This document shows, piece by piece, positions 1 through 12,700 of a DNA stretch of 64,000 bases. Within the stretch, counting starts at the first letter, position 1; every line of letters begins with the position of its first letter. The notes under the pieces were generated by a model, which was not told the origin of the DNA, did no database searches, and saw nothing but the letters and a program-made list of their open reading frames with translations. Origin of the DNA: Anaeramoeba flamelloides (lineage: Eukaryota > Metamonada > Anaeramoebidae); NCBI GenBank assembly GCA_027625915.1, contig JANTQA010000047.1, forward strand, positions 1,488,001-1,552,000, given 5' to 3'. Made by a program: the position numbers and the translations under genes.

Positions 1-92
1 ATTTATTTATAACATAATACTTTTCATATTAAACAAATTCATAATATAATTTGAAATAATAATAATAATAATAAATAAATTAATTGGAATAG

Positions 93-1978
93 AAGGAACA
101 TTTGATCAACCTGATAGAATCTTTTCATCAATTCAAAAAAATTGGGAAAATTCTTTAAAATCAAGATCACATGCTACTGAATTAATACCAGAATTTTTTT
201 ATTTACCAGATTTTTTAAACAATTTGAATAATTTGGAATTAGGAGAAACTCAAAAAGGCGAAAGTATTAATAAAGTTGAATTACCACCTTGGGCAAATAA
301 TTCGGCAGAAGAATTTATTAGAATTAATAGGGAAGCATTGGAAAGTGACTATGTAAGTGAGCATTTAAACAAATGGATTGATTTAATTTTTGGTTATCAG
401 CAAACAGGAAAAGAAGCAGAAAAGGCAGGGAATGTATATTATTATTTAACTTACGAAGAAAATGCTAATATGGATAATATCAAGGATGAAGATGAAAGAC
501 AGGCACTAATGTCACAAATTGAGAATTTTGGGCAATGCCCCCAGCAGTTATTTCATAAGCCACATCCAAAACGATTAAAAAATAACCCAGAGTTAAATAA
601 TAAAATTCAATTTATTTTTAATAATGACAATCAGAATAATAATGATAATGTTAATATAACGGGAATGAAAAGGGAGAAAAATACTTTAATTGACAATGAC
701 AAGAATAATTTTTTTAAAATACAAAAAATTTCAAAATTTCCAATCAAAAATTTATTTTATTTCCAGGATCAAAACAAAAATTCTGTCTTAAACAAAACAA
801 AAAAAATATTAATTTTAGATAACAAACGAAAATTAAATTATTATGAATTCAAATTAGAGGAAAATTTAAACATTGATGACAAATTTTCATTAAAAAAAAA
901 GAGTAAATCTCTAAAAATCGGAATCGAATTTGATCAACAATTGTTTAATTTAAATAATTGGATTTTTTTTTATAATAATAAGATTCTATTTAGCTGCGGT
1001 TATTTTGATTATCTTATTAGAATAATTAATATCACTAATAATCAAACAAAAACATTGAATTTTCAAAAAGATATAATTACTTGTCTAAAATTAGATGAAA
1101 GTAGAAAATATTTTGCCTCGGGTTCAAGGGATAAAACAATCTGTATTTGGAAAATAAAGAATGTATCAGAAAAACTTTCAAGGGTCAAAAAGAATAAAGA
1201 AAAGGCAAAAAAGAAAATTTTAATTCATAAAAATACTAGCGAGCATAATTATGATAAACGAAATGATAAGAGTGGGATTAATAAGAATGATAACATTTTT
1301 AATGATCATGGAAGTAATAAGGGAAATGATATCAGAAATGATAAAAGTGAAACATTGCATGCTAACCAAATGAACAGTATTGGCATTTTTGATAACGATA
1401 ATGGCTTGACAAAAATCACATTACAGGCTATTTGCTATGGGCATGATTCACCAATCATCTGTCTAGATATTAATTACAAATATAACATTGTTGTTTCTGC
1501 CTCTAAAAGTGGTGATGTCATAATGCATAATTTAGTAACCGGTGGATTTATTCGTGTTATAGATCTTTTCCATTTTTTGTTATTTGATAAAAAAATAAAA
1601 TTAAAAAAAAATCAATTGCAAATAAATTTAATAAAAATTTTAAAGAATGGTGAAATTTTAATTTGTTCATCAAATAACATCTTTTTATTTTCAATTAATG
1701 GCAACTTAATTAAATCAATATTTATAGAATCAAAGATTAATACTTTTAAAATTACGAATGATTATAATTATATAATATTTGCTGGCAAATCTGGTTTACT
1801 TCAAATTAGAAAATTGGATGATTTAGATCTAATCAAAAATCTTAAATTTTCGGTCATGGAAATCAATTCAATTTTGTTGATACAGAAAAAAAATTATATT
1901 TTTTTGATTTTGGGACAAAAGAATGGAACAATTGCTATTAGAAAATTGCAATATGAAAGAAAAAAATTATACAATTAA
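93..1978 (+). CDS. BEACH-WD40 protein, C-terminal part (5' end outside window)
   Basis: Last exon of a BEACH-domain protein. The frame is open from about position 50; coding similarity begins near 93 (GTFDQPDRIFSSI), and an AG at 91-92 is a possible acceptor, so the exon start is approximate. BEACH hallmarks: ELIPEFFYLPDFL, then KWIDLIFGYQQTGKEAEKAG, VYYYLTYEENANMD and the closing FHKPHPKR. WD40-type repeats follow: ITCLKLDESRKYFASGSRDK ending in ICIWK, and YGHDSPIICLDINY with SASKSGDVIMHN. An Asn/Lys/Asp-rich insert lies between these repeats at about 1170-1400. BEACH-WD40 proteins (neurobeachin/LYST/LvsA group) act in vesicle and lysosome trafficking; the subfamily cannot be set from this fragment. 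The gene ends at TAA, just before a microsatellite. No canonical Met lies in the visible frame, consistent with an internal exon. Confidence 0.88.
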
Positions 1979-1988
1979 GTTGGAATGT

Positions 1989-1990
<2 letters not shown>

Positions 1991-2083
<93 letters not shown>

Positions 2084-2106
2084 TGTGTGTGTGTGTGTGT
2101 ATGTGC
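1991..2106. repeat. Compound (TA)n(TG)n microsatellite
   Basis: About 40 bases of alternating AT pass directly into about 70 bases of alternating GT with two short interruptions near 2075 and 2100. It begins 12 bases after the stop codon of the BEACH-WD40 gene, so it lies in that gene's 3' UTR or just beyond. The Cys/Val-rich frame across it is an artefact of the repeat. Confidence 0.95.
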
Positions 2107-2480
2107 ATGCGTTGAGGTGTGTGCTATTATCTTTATATAAATCTTTTTCTTACAATATAATAAAACAGATTATATTAACCATGTAATTATCTTAATTTAA
2201 TTAGTAATAATTTCATGCTTTTATTTTTTATGATATTAACTTTTTTTTTTATTATATCACTTAATTTTGGAATTTTAATGAATAAAAATTGTTAATATTT
2301 TTTATTTTTATATTATTTCAAATTATTTTTATTAAATACCTTCCAATTTTATTGGTTATTTTAAAAAATATTTTTAATATTACATTAGTATTTATATTAA
2401 TTCGTTATATTCAACTAAATTATTTATTAAACTTGTTTTTTTTTTTAAAAAAAATAGATAATAAAGTTCATTATAAACAC
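2107..2480. other. AT-rich intergenic stretch, nothing recognised
   Basis: Very T-rich spacer between the microsatellite and the first inverted-repeat element. The hydrophobic frame at 2289-2495 has the Ile/Phe/Leu bias of random AT-rich DNA and no recognisable domain. Confidence 0.6.
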
Positions 2481-3058
2481 CATTTCAAAAATTGAGAATC
2501 ACCTGATATAATAAATTGAAAAAAAAAAATTATCCTTTAGTATTCAAAAACAGTTAATAACTCAATCTGGTTTGTAATTCACTTTTAAATCATTCTAAAT
2601 TAATAACAACCTAATGTTTTAAAAATTAAAAAAAATATTACTAAAAACTAAAAAAAAGTTAGTCACAATTTTTGAAATGAGCATTAACAGATTTTTTTTA
2701 CTGAAATTTCACAGAAAAAAGTTGAACAACAAGATTTTTTATGAATAATTAAATTCATTTTAAAAGACATTACAGATTCTCAATTTTCATAGTGATTATT
2801 TGTGTTTTCGAAGTTCTTTTTATTTTCTAAATGATCTTTTGCAAAAAAAGAAAAAGAAAAAGAAAAAGAAAAAAAAAGAAAAAGAAAAAAAAAAAAAAAA
2901 GAAAAAAAAAAATTTGAAAAAGTAAAACAAAAATTTGCAAAATTAGAAAAAATTATTTTGATCCAAAAATTTGAAAATATTTTTTTCAGAAGAATACTAA
3001 AATAAACCCTTAAAACAACTTCAATTAACATTATAAAGTGAGTAAAAAATTTAGAAAT
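2481..3058 (-). mobile_element. Non-autonomous terminal-repeat element, family M3, copy 1
   Basis: Reads in reverse complement along the element at 16530-17156 and, in part, 32061-32640. All three share a motif of the form TTTCAAAAATTTTGACTCAC at the ends in inverted orientation, plus an internal direct copy (here the inverse near 2660-2690). The body holds a long A/G-rich tract (about 2845-2925, repeated GAAAAA) that is T/C-rich in the copy at 16.6 kb, which confirms the opposite orientation. No coding capacity. The exact ends are uncertain by about 10-20 bases. Confidence 0.65.
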
Positions 3059-5331
3059 CTAGTTTATAATTTTTTAATTGAATTATATATAAATAATTTC
3101 GATCAAACTTGTATTTTTACTAATTCTTCAAATCTTTTTTTTTAACAAAATAAAATTTAACCTATTTTTTTGCGAATGTTTACAATTTTTTCCCCAAATA
3201 TCAATTTTTTTAATAAATAACCAGTTAAGAGTAAAATAAATCCAATTATAAAAATGGAAACATGACTATTGAAGATATTTGTATCAATTAAATTGAAATA
3301 AATTCATATTTTTTTTTACAAAATTGAAAAAATGAAATTCTTGGGGTGAATTAAGAATAACAATAATATAAATTTTACACTTCAATTAAAGATCAAAAAA
3401 ATTCCGATATAAATCAATATAATTTTTCTACAATTATTTTCAGTGTTTCTATAACATTGAAATAATAGGGTTTTTACCAAGTTACTATAGATCTTGAAAT
3501 AAAATAAAAAAATACAAAACAATTAAATACCAATAATATATAAAAATGTATAATGTGAAAAAATGATTTCATTTTTAAAATTTCCAAAATTTAATTTTTT
3601 CTTCGAATATCCATTGGAATCCGTAAATACATATAATTATTCTATTACAATTGGGTCTCATTAACTGGAAAAATAGTTTAGTATGAAGATTTTCTTTTTC
3701 CTAAAATTATTTTTTTTAATCAAAAATAAATCTTTAATAAGATTCAATAGTTCTTCATATTCTTTATTAAGATTCAGAACAGCTCTTTTTTTTTTCACAA
3801 ATTATTTTTTCCTATGTTAAAAGTTTTTTTTTTTTTATTTTATAATTATTATGAAATATATTTGATAATTTTTTGAAATCATCAAGTAGATTTAATTAAA
3901 TGTAGTTTTTTAGACTCTGCTCGCAACTAAAAGGAATGGATTTCTTATTCTATTATGGTTAGAAAAAATATTTTATTATTTTAAAAGTTACAAATTAATT
4001 AAAAAAAACTGAAAAAATTAAGAAATTGATTTTTGAGTTGGTGTATTAAGAATACAGCAATACAATTAAATTTCTCATACTCTAAAAAATTATTTTTTTT
4101 TTCTTATTTAATATTTACCAGATTACATCAAACTTAATAACGAAAAAAAAAATTGAGTATACATGATAATAAATTATAAAAATATTCCCTATAATTTCTA
4201 TTTATTGTGTTTAAAGTGTAAATTGTATATTGCCACTTCATAAAATGGTATTTTGTTAAAAAAAATCTTCAATCATATTTTAGGGGTTGAGAAAATTATT
4301 ATTTCTCAAAATTGGTCAAATTCTTAATTTTTTTAAAAATAGTCAATTCAATTGAAATATATTGAATGTAGGTATTTAAAAGTACATTCACATGTAGATT
4401 AAGAGTGTGTTCATGTCGGTCAGAGGAGGGTAGGTTTGTGTGCTTTGTTAGAAAATTTTGACCAGGATTTTGAGATAAAAAAAATAAGAGACCAATTAAT
4501 ATTGTAACTTGTTTCTTGGGAAAAAAATTTCCACTGAACTTTGGTGGTTAAAATTGTGTTTCAAACAAATTTTTAAAAATAGTTCGTTTTGATGATTGAA
4601 AAATTTTGCATTTTCAATTTGTTAAGTAAAAAAATACAAACAATCGCAAAATTATCTTTTTGATTTTTCCTTCCACAATTATTAAAAACCATTAAAAAAG
4701 TTCATATCAATTTTAATATCCAAGAAATTCTTCAAAAATATAAAAAAATTCAATTTAACTAATTTTGAAATTTAATAATTAACTCCAAAGGTTGTTTCCA
4801 GATATTTATTATTAAACATTGAAAAACAATTTACTTATTTTTTTTTTAATATTTTAGGAGACATTCCAGAAATTTTCTATCAAAAGGTAATTTATTAAAT
4901 TTTCTGGATTAATTTTCCTAAAGCCTTAGATCAGAATATAAAACTACTTATTGCAATTACTTTTAAGTGGTAACTCAGTTGCCAAAAGTTGAATTTCAAG
5001 ATTTTGAAGATCTGAAAATTATCTCCAATTTGAATTTTGTTTCAGATCAAATAAAACTAAATAACATTTTGTCTTACTGTTCAAGATGAAATCTAAACTA
5101 AAATCTTAAAAAGTGTCATTTCTCATTGTTTTTGTAAAGATTTTTTTGGTTTGCTTTTTCTACAAAAAATAAAAAACAATTCTTAATTTGAAATAAAAAA
5201 TTTCATTTAATGTTATCTTTGAATGAAAAAATAAATTTCATCTCAAAAGTTCAATAATGAAGAGTGAAATTATATCAAGATTTTCATTTTTAATGAGTTT
5301 AATGAGGATCTTTGTTTGTTTCCATTAACTA
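3059..5331. other. AT-rich intergenic DNA, no gene recognised
   Basis: No open frame with a domain, no tRNA-like fold, no clear inverted repeat. A slightly GC-richer patch at about 4390-4450 is not explained. The next recognisable feature is the TA-flanked MITE at 5332. Confidence 0.5.
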
Positions 5332-5865
5332 AATCCCAATTCAAAATTTTTAACACACCAAAATTCGATTTGTGAAAAAAAAAACTTATTTAATCAATTC
5401 AAGAAGAAATACCAAATTAGAACCATTCACTAATTTAAATGTTAACACCTTTTTTATAAATTACAATACTCAAAAAACAATAAAATAAATAATTATCAAT
5501 ACTAATAAATCAAGGATGTGTTAAAAATTTTGGAGAGAGCAAAACAAAAAAATAAATTAGTAAATTTGTTTAAATTTTATTAGGAATATTGATCGATCAA
5601 ATGGTTAGATATCTACCAACTAATTTTATTTAAGTTCTTCTATTTGGAACAACTTGACTTTAACATAATATAAACCTCGTAGAAAAATTTTGATCCAACG
5701 AAGCAAATTACGTAATTCAAACAATGAAATGAAAACAAAAACTAAAAGATGAAAAAATGATTTTCATATTTTACAAAAATCAAAATTATCTCCAATTTCA
5801 ATGAAATTGTATTATTGTGATTGTTTGTAACGTTTTAGCTGTGTGGAAAATTTTGAATTTTAGTT
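5332..5865 (+). mobile_element. TA-flanked MITE (family M1), copy A
   Basis: 534 bp element, one of three full-length copies (others 42431-42962 and 57163-57696). Imperfect terminal inverted repeats: left reads AATCCCAATTCAAAATTTTT then AACACACC; the right end in reverse complement reads AACTAAAATTCAAAATTTT then CCACACAGC. TA dinucleotides flank it (5330-5331 and 5866-5867). An internal landmark is a GATCGATC core followed by AAATGGT. Non-coding. TA duplication and short TIRs fit a Tc1/mariner-type deletion derivative, which is inference because no transposase is present. Confidence 0.88.
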
Positions 5866-5867
5866 TA

Positions 5868-6747
5868 TTAGAAAAATGTTGGGTACATAAAATAAAAAAT
5901 TTTCATTTATTGCTACTAAAATAGCATTTCATTTACTACTATTATATCACAAAAAACAGCCGCTCAGGTTGAGATACCAGAAGTTTATTGAATTTTTGCT
6001 CAGTTTGAAAATAATTAAATATTTTCGATATTTTTGCTAACTCATTTTACCTAAAAATTTATTCAGTAGAATTGATAAATAAGATTAGGATCATGAATTA
6101 ACTTGAAAAATGTGAATTTAATATTTAGGTTTCCTTTCAAGGACTTGGTTATTTGAGTGTAATTTGAAGATATTCTCTTTTTTACTTTTACCTAACTTTA
6201 AAAATTATTTTTGTTTCAATTTTCCAAATAAACACAATAAATTCACTTTAAAATACGAGTGTTTTCTCAAAAGTTGAATATTAATCAAAAAATTCTTTTT
6301 TGATAGTTTTCGTTGATGGACAACATTACCAAATTATTATTTCTCAACTTTTGTCAAATAGATTTTTCCCAGAAAGAAAAAAATAAATTTTGAAAAACAA
6401 CACTCCCTTCGATACAAAACAGTCTTGGACTAAAAAAGAACCTAGAAAACTTGGTCATAGTAAAAACAAATTTGAAGATTTCGAAATATTCGTAATAGAA
6501 CCTATCAAATTGAAGATAATTAAAGAAGTCTTAAAAAAAGAAAAAGTATTTGCAAACAGCAAATATTTTCCTTTAAAACAAAAATAATGATAGAAAATCT
6601 TCTCTGTGAACATAGAGCTCTGGTGTGTTGGATATTTTCAAATAGAATAATTAGGAAGAAAATTCTCTCAATTATTTCATTTCTTCAAGTTGTTTTCACT
6701 TTTGTTTATTCTTGTTTATTTGGAAATTAGTTACTGTTTGTTTTTAT
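5868..6747. other. Kinase gene upstream region with a possible degraded coding patch
   Basis: Mostly AT-rich. The frame at 6390-6587 (no ATG; starts at TTG) encodes a Lys-rich peptide including QSWTKKEPRKLGHSKNKFED whose composition looks more like protein than neighbouring random frames. No splice sites tie it to the kinase gene and no domain is recognised. It may be a lost exon or a transposase remnant. The promoter of the kinase gene must lie here or just upstream; no motif can be named. Confidence 0.3.
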
Positions 6748-9700
6748 ATGAATAATACAAACCGTAAGAGAACAACCAAGAAAGTTAGAACAAGTGCATT
6801 CAGGCTTTATGAGTGCTTACCTGTAAAACAAAGGACGCAATCCAAAAAGTTAACTGTAATATTTCGTGATATTAAAGAAAAATAAAAAAAAAAAAAAAAA
6901 ATAGGATTATAAACAAATCAAAAATTCACCCCTCGTTCATTTCACTCTTTTTTTTCAAAATTCCAAAATTGTGCACTAAATCCCAAACATAAAAAAAAAA
7001 ACAAAACAAAAAAACAAAACTTTTGAATAGCTAATCAGAAAATTAACAACAGATCTTCTTGTTTCTTATCAGAAATCAAATAGTGGATTTTATTATGATC
7101 AGGAAGACAACCCAAAAAGGACAATAACAAAAAATAAAGTCCCTGTCTCCAACAACGATCTTGACAACTCTGAAGCGGAACTTATTATTTATGTCAACCA
7201 AATTTTGTACGACAAAGACCATAAGTAAGATCCAAACTACTTTTCTTTCTATTAAAAAGAGAGATCCCTCAGAAATCCCTCAAAGAACAAAAAAATAAAA
7301 AACCCAAACAAAGGAATACAATGTATAAAACCAAAAAGGAATTTAATGAAATACAGTCGTTTTTGTTTGCTGACTCTCTTCTTGTTTTTTTACAAAAAAT
7401 TTTCCTTTTTTTTTTGAAACCAAAGAACTAAAGAAACAAAGAACCAAATAAACAAAAAATCTCTCACTTTCGATTTCGTTATTAAAAATTACCCATTTGA
7501 ATTGTTTCACAAAATATAAAGAACACAAAACAAATAAAAGGATGTTTACCCTTTTTTAATCCACAAAAGAAGAACTTTAAAGAAAAATTTTTCGATTTAT
7601 GATTTTACAAAATTCACAATTTGTTTTTGAGCCACATTTTATGAAAAGTGGATCTAAAATATTTTCAAAAAGAGTTACTCATACTCTTCATCTGGTTCAC
7701 CAATCAGCTTGAGTAACACTTTTTCAAAACATTTTGGTCTTCACTTTTTGAAAACATCTATTTGTTCTCATATTCGAATTTTTTCAGTCTTTCTTTCTTT
7801 TTTCTTTCAAACAACAAATAATTCTTTTTGATATTTATTTACTTTACTTTATTTAATCTTATTTTTTATTAGGTATCGTGTTCTGGAAATGTTAGGATCT
7901 GGAACTTTTGGCCAAGTTGTCAAATGTAAAGATTTAAAAACAAAAAAAGAGGTAGCAGTCAAGATCGTCAAAAATTTACCAGCATACTTTAACCAAGCGC
8001 TAACTGAAATTCAAATCTTAAATTTTGTAAGGAAACCTTTCGAATCCTTTCTTTGTTTTTTGTTTTGATTTTAATTTTTTTTAATAACCTAAAAAAAGTT
8101 TTTGCAAGGTTTATTATCTCCTATCAAGTTTACTGAGATATTTTCAGATCAAAACTAAAAATAAGTGAGAAGGAGTAATGGGGTTTTCTTAATGTTCTCT
8201 TCAAATAAATATTATTTCTTGGAAAATTATCCAAAAGTATACTAAGTGACTAATAGACCATAAAAAGCTATTCTTGTAAATTTAATTGAAATTTCAAAAA
8301 AAATATATCACATCTTGAAATCGAAAAAACAAAAGTAAAAGTCTGACTACTACAAAAACTAGACTTTCTTTCAAAGCTTATTTTCAGAAATGAATTCTTG
8401 TTTTTAAAAGATTGATACATTTTTCTCATTTTTGAAAAAGTTCAAAATTCAGATTGTTTTGTAAAATTCTTTCAAAAAAAATTATTTTCTACAGTCAGGT
8501 AAGACAAAATCTTTGACTGGTTCCAATATCTACAAGCCACCATAACTGAGAATTTAATTTAGCCGTATAGTGTGGATTTAAAAAATCAACATGATACAGA
8601 AACAACTTGTCGACCAGTAAAACTATATTAATAATTATACTTGTATAAAAAATAAATTTAGGATTTGTACCACCCGTGTAAAAAGAAAGAAATCTTATTG
8701 TATATATATATTGAAAGCTTTCAAAAATATACTTGAACAGAAAACCCGGAAGTTTTAAAATAACAAAGTATCAGAAAAAATCTACTAAATTTCAAAAAAA
8801 TTTAACAATAATTATGTTAAACATTAAATTTTTTAATTTTGTTTATTCAAAGGGAGATTGTCAAATCAAATTTTTTCTTTATGCTTAACAAAAAAATATG
8901 AGAAAAACAACCAAACTATTAAGAACTTTCTGAATTTCATCCCCTGTGGATACTTTTATAACCTATAAAATCCAATTTAAAACATATACCGCAATAGAAA
9001 TACCTTTTAATTTGATTGACTTTAAAAATATTGAATAATAACCTAATCTTAATTATTTCAGTGAGTTAATAATAACCCAAAGATTAATAGTCTAAATAGA
9101 CTCAAGTATTATTTCTCAAATTTTTATATATTTTCAAAGAAATAAAATAGAATTCAAATTAATAATTATAATCAAAAAAAAGAATAATAGATATTCTCAA
9201 ATGACTTATTTTAATAATAAAAATTTGTTGTTGTTTATACTCTTAATATGAAAAAAAGATATTACCCAATCTTTTAAATTTTTTGAAATTTAATAAATGT
9301 TTGTGAATAAAATAAATGCACAATTTTTTCTGATCTTCATGGATTCAATCCTTTGCTTGTTTTTCTTGTATTTTTAAAATAAGATTAAGATTTTCAAGGT
9401 TATTTATTAATACAGACTATCAGTCATTTTACTAAAAGTGAGATTTCCTGAAAATATTTTTTACAATTTCTCTTATTCTTTCTTTTTAAAGTTTTAAAAT
9501 GAAGTGATTTAATTGTTTCATCATTTTAAGACATAATCCAATTTAAATGAAAAATATTTTAAAAACTAAAAATAATGTTATTTTATTTATTCTTTTAATA
9601 AAAACAAAACAAAACAAAATAAAATAGATTAACAAATCAGAAACACGCCAGCCCGTTGTTGAGTTGTTTAGTCATTTCATGTTTCAAAATCATTTATGTT

Positions 9701-12700
9701 TTGTCTTTGAATTACTATCCGTAAATTTGTATGAATTAATCAAATGGAATCATTATCGAGGACTTGAAATGAAATTAGTTTGTTGTTTTATGATCCAGAT
9801 TTTATCTTCATTGATTCATTTATACGATCATGGTATTATTCATTGCGATTTAAAACCAGAAAATATTCTTTTGGAAGGACTTTTTACAATTAAAGTCAAA
9901 TTAATTGATTTCGGCAGTGCCTGTTTTCTTCATAAAAAAATGTATAATTATATACAATCAAGATATTATCGCTCGCCTGAAGTTATATTAAGGCTCCCTT
10001 ACACCCAATCAATTGATATGTGGAGTTTTGGTTGCCTACTTGCTGAGTTATTTATTGGATTGCCTTTATTTCCAGGATCTAATGAATATGACCAATTAGC
10101 AAGAATTATTCAACTAAGGGGGTAATGCTTCTCTTTTTTTCTTTTCTTTTCTTTTCTTTTCTTTTTATTCATTTTATCCCTTTTCAGTTAAAATTAATCC
10201 TTAAATTTTGATTATGATGATTTGTAATAATTTTTTTTTTTTTTAATAATTTCAGATTCTACAATTTTTTAAAACACTAACACCTATAATCGTCTTAAAT
10301 TATTTAACTTGAAACAACTTGTTTCATAAGATTTAAATGTATTAAAACTTTTTCATTTTTTTTTTTTCTTTTTTTTTTGAAGGGAGCAAATTAATATCCT
10401 CTTTCAGCCGTTAGGTTTTCCAGGATTTAAAAGAATAGAGTAAAATCATAGATTTTGCTCAATTCTTTTGGATTCTGGAAAACCTAGGCACTCACCGTTA
10501 GGTTTTTTTTAATTTAAGAAATAAACCAAAAATTTATTTAATTTTCGGTTTATTTCTTATATTAAAAAAAACTGCCTTTAGCTTTTCTTGAGCTTTCGGT
10601 TTATTTGAAAAATCAATTGATTTTCGTTAGGTTTTTTTTACTTTAGAAATAAAATAGAAAACTTCAAAAAAACCTAGAACACTTCACAAATAAATAGAAA
10701 ACTCAAAAAAACCTAACGAAAATCAATAGATTTTACCGATAAAACAGAAAAATTAAAAAAAACCTAGGCCCTCGAAGTCGCCCCAAGTTTTTTTTTTTTT
10801 TAGTTTAAAAATAATTATTTTTTTTAACTAAAATATCTTTTTAAATGATCACATCGATTAAAAAGTGAAAAATAAGAACAAAATTTCTTCTATAAAAAAA
10901 AAAAACCCAACAGTGATTTTCTTCGGGTTTGAGTTTTTTTTGATTATATTCAAAAATTTCTCCTGAAAAATCTTTCAATTCCAATCGATAAATACAATTC
11001 AAAGTTTTTTATTATCATTTATAATTAATAAGTAAATGTTATTAAACTACTCTTATGATTTTCTTACATTAAATAAATCAGCTAAACTACTATTAATTTT
11101 TTTTGACAAATAAATATTCATTTTTTATTTAAATGAAAAGCATTTTAAAACAAATTATTTGAAAAATACTAAATTAGAAATCATTAAGGATGTATGTTCC
11201 AAATGAATTCATCACTGGACTACAAATGCCATATTTTCGTTTTGGTTAAGGTTCAGACGATCTTTTGTACATAGATTAAAATAGATTATTTTTTGGAAAA
11301 AAGTGGTACTTTTTGGCTTTTTTTCGGTTTTTATTTTTTGTTCCTTCTTTAAAACTTCACTTACCAAGTCCCTTAGAAATACCCCTAAGAATATATTTAT
11401 CCAATTAGTATTTTTTTCATTGAAGTAAGCTATTAGCAATTTTGTACTAATAACTCAATAAAAAATAGATAAAATTTCTCCAGAAATCAATACTACACTT
11501 AATTATTACTTTGTTGCGAGCAGGGTATTTAACAATAAGATCAAAAATAAAAACCAAAAAAAGCCAAAAAATAATCTATTTTAATCTATGTACAAAAGAC
11601 CTTCTGAACCTTAACCAAAACGAAAAGATGGTATTTGTAGTTTGTGTGAAGAATTCATTCAAAATGCCCCTTAATTTATGAAAATATTACCAATCATTTA
11701 TCATTTACATATCTCCAGAAAACAAAAAATAAATAAATAAAAATCCAAACAAAAAACACATGTACTTGATTTAGAATTCGAGCTTATTTTAAAAGTCAAG
11801 CTTATTTTAAAATTCTAAGCAATTTTAATTTTTACTTTTTATTAATATTATTCTAATTACAGATCTCTTGTGATTTTTTTGTATCTTTTTTTTTATTACT
11901 GTAATTTGGGTAAAATAATTATTATAATTTCAAACGAAACAAGAATTTAATTTTCACAAAATATTGAATCAATTTATTAATGTTTTAAAATAAACTTTTT
12001 CCTTTGTTCTTATTTTGGTTTTTGATACCAAAAAAAAAGAATAAATTAAATTTTTGTTAATGCTATAATCTACAATATATTAGCTACAAATCTAATACTT
12101 TCACAACATTTATTTGTGATTTTTCTGAAATTCTAATTATGAATATATTTTATATTTTTTTCTTATTCATTTTTTTAATAAAATAGAAATATTCCCAAGC
12201 ATTTATTAACACAAAGTAGGGTGGTAAAATCATATTTCAATCTAGTCGATAATGAATATCAATTAAAATCAATAGAAGAATTTTACCAGGTATTATTATT
12301 TTTTCTTTTCTTTTTATTGTTTTTTTTTTTAATGTGATAAATCTAGATTTTAATTGAACATTTTTATTAACAGATTTAACAAATTTTTCAAAATTAATTT
12401 TTTTTTATTTAATGTGATACAAATTCTTTTATTAAATCCATTATTTACAAAAAGATACCATCTAAAATTCTCAAAAAATGATTTTCTTTTTTTTTTTATT
12501 ATTGAAGAAGTGTAAATTACACTCTAGTTGCCCTTAGACTTAAATTTCCTTTCAGAAATTTAAGCGTAAAATAATAGATTTCACGATTATTAATTAATGA
12601 AAATAATTTCAAACTATTACAGTTTAAAATCAATTCATTAAGATTTATTTGTTTCAATTTATTGTTAGAAATATTAATCTATCTTTTTCATAGAAAGGAC

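Noticed and set aside
1923-2186. Cys/Val-rich frame downstream of the BEACH-WD40 gene
   Set aside because: It is the translation of the TA/TG microsatellite.
11212-11439. 75-codon minus-strand frame in kinase intron 4
   Set aside because: It lies wholly on the left arm and spacer of the foldback element 11183-11675.
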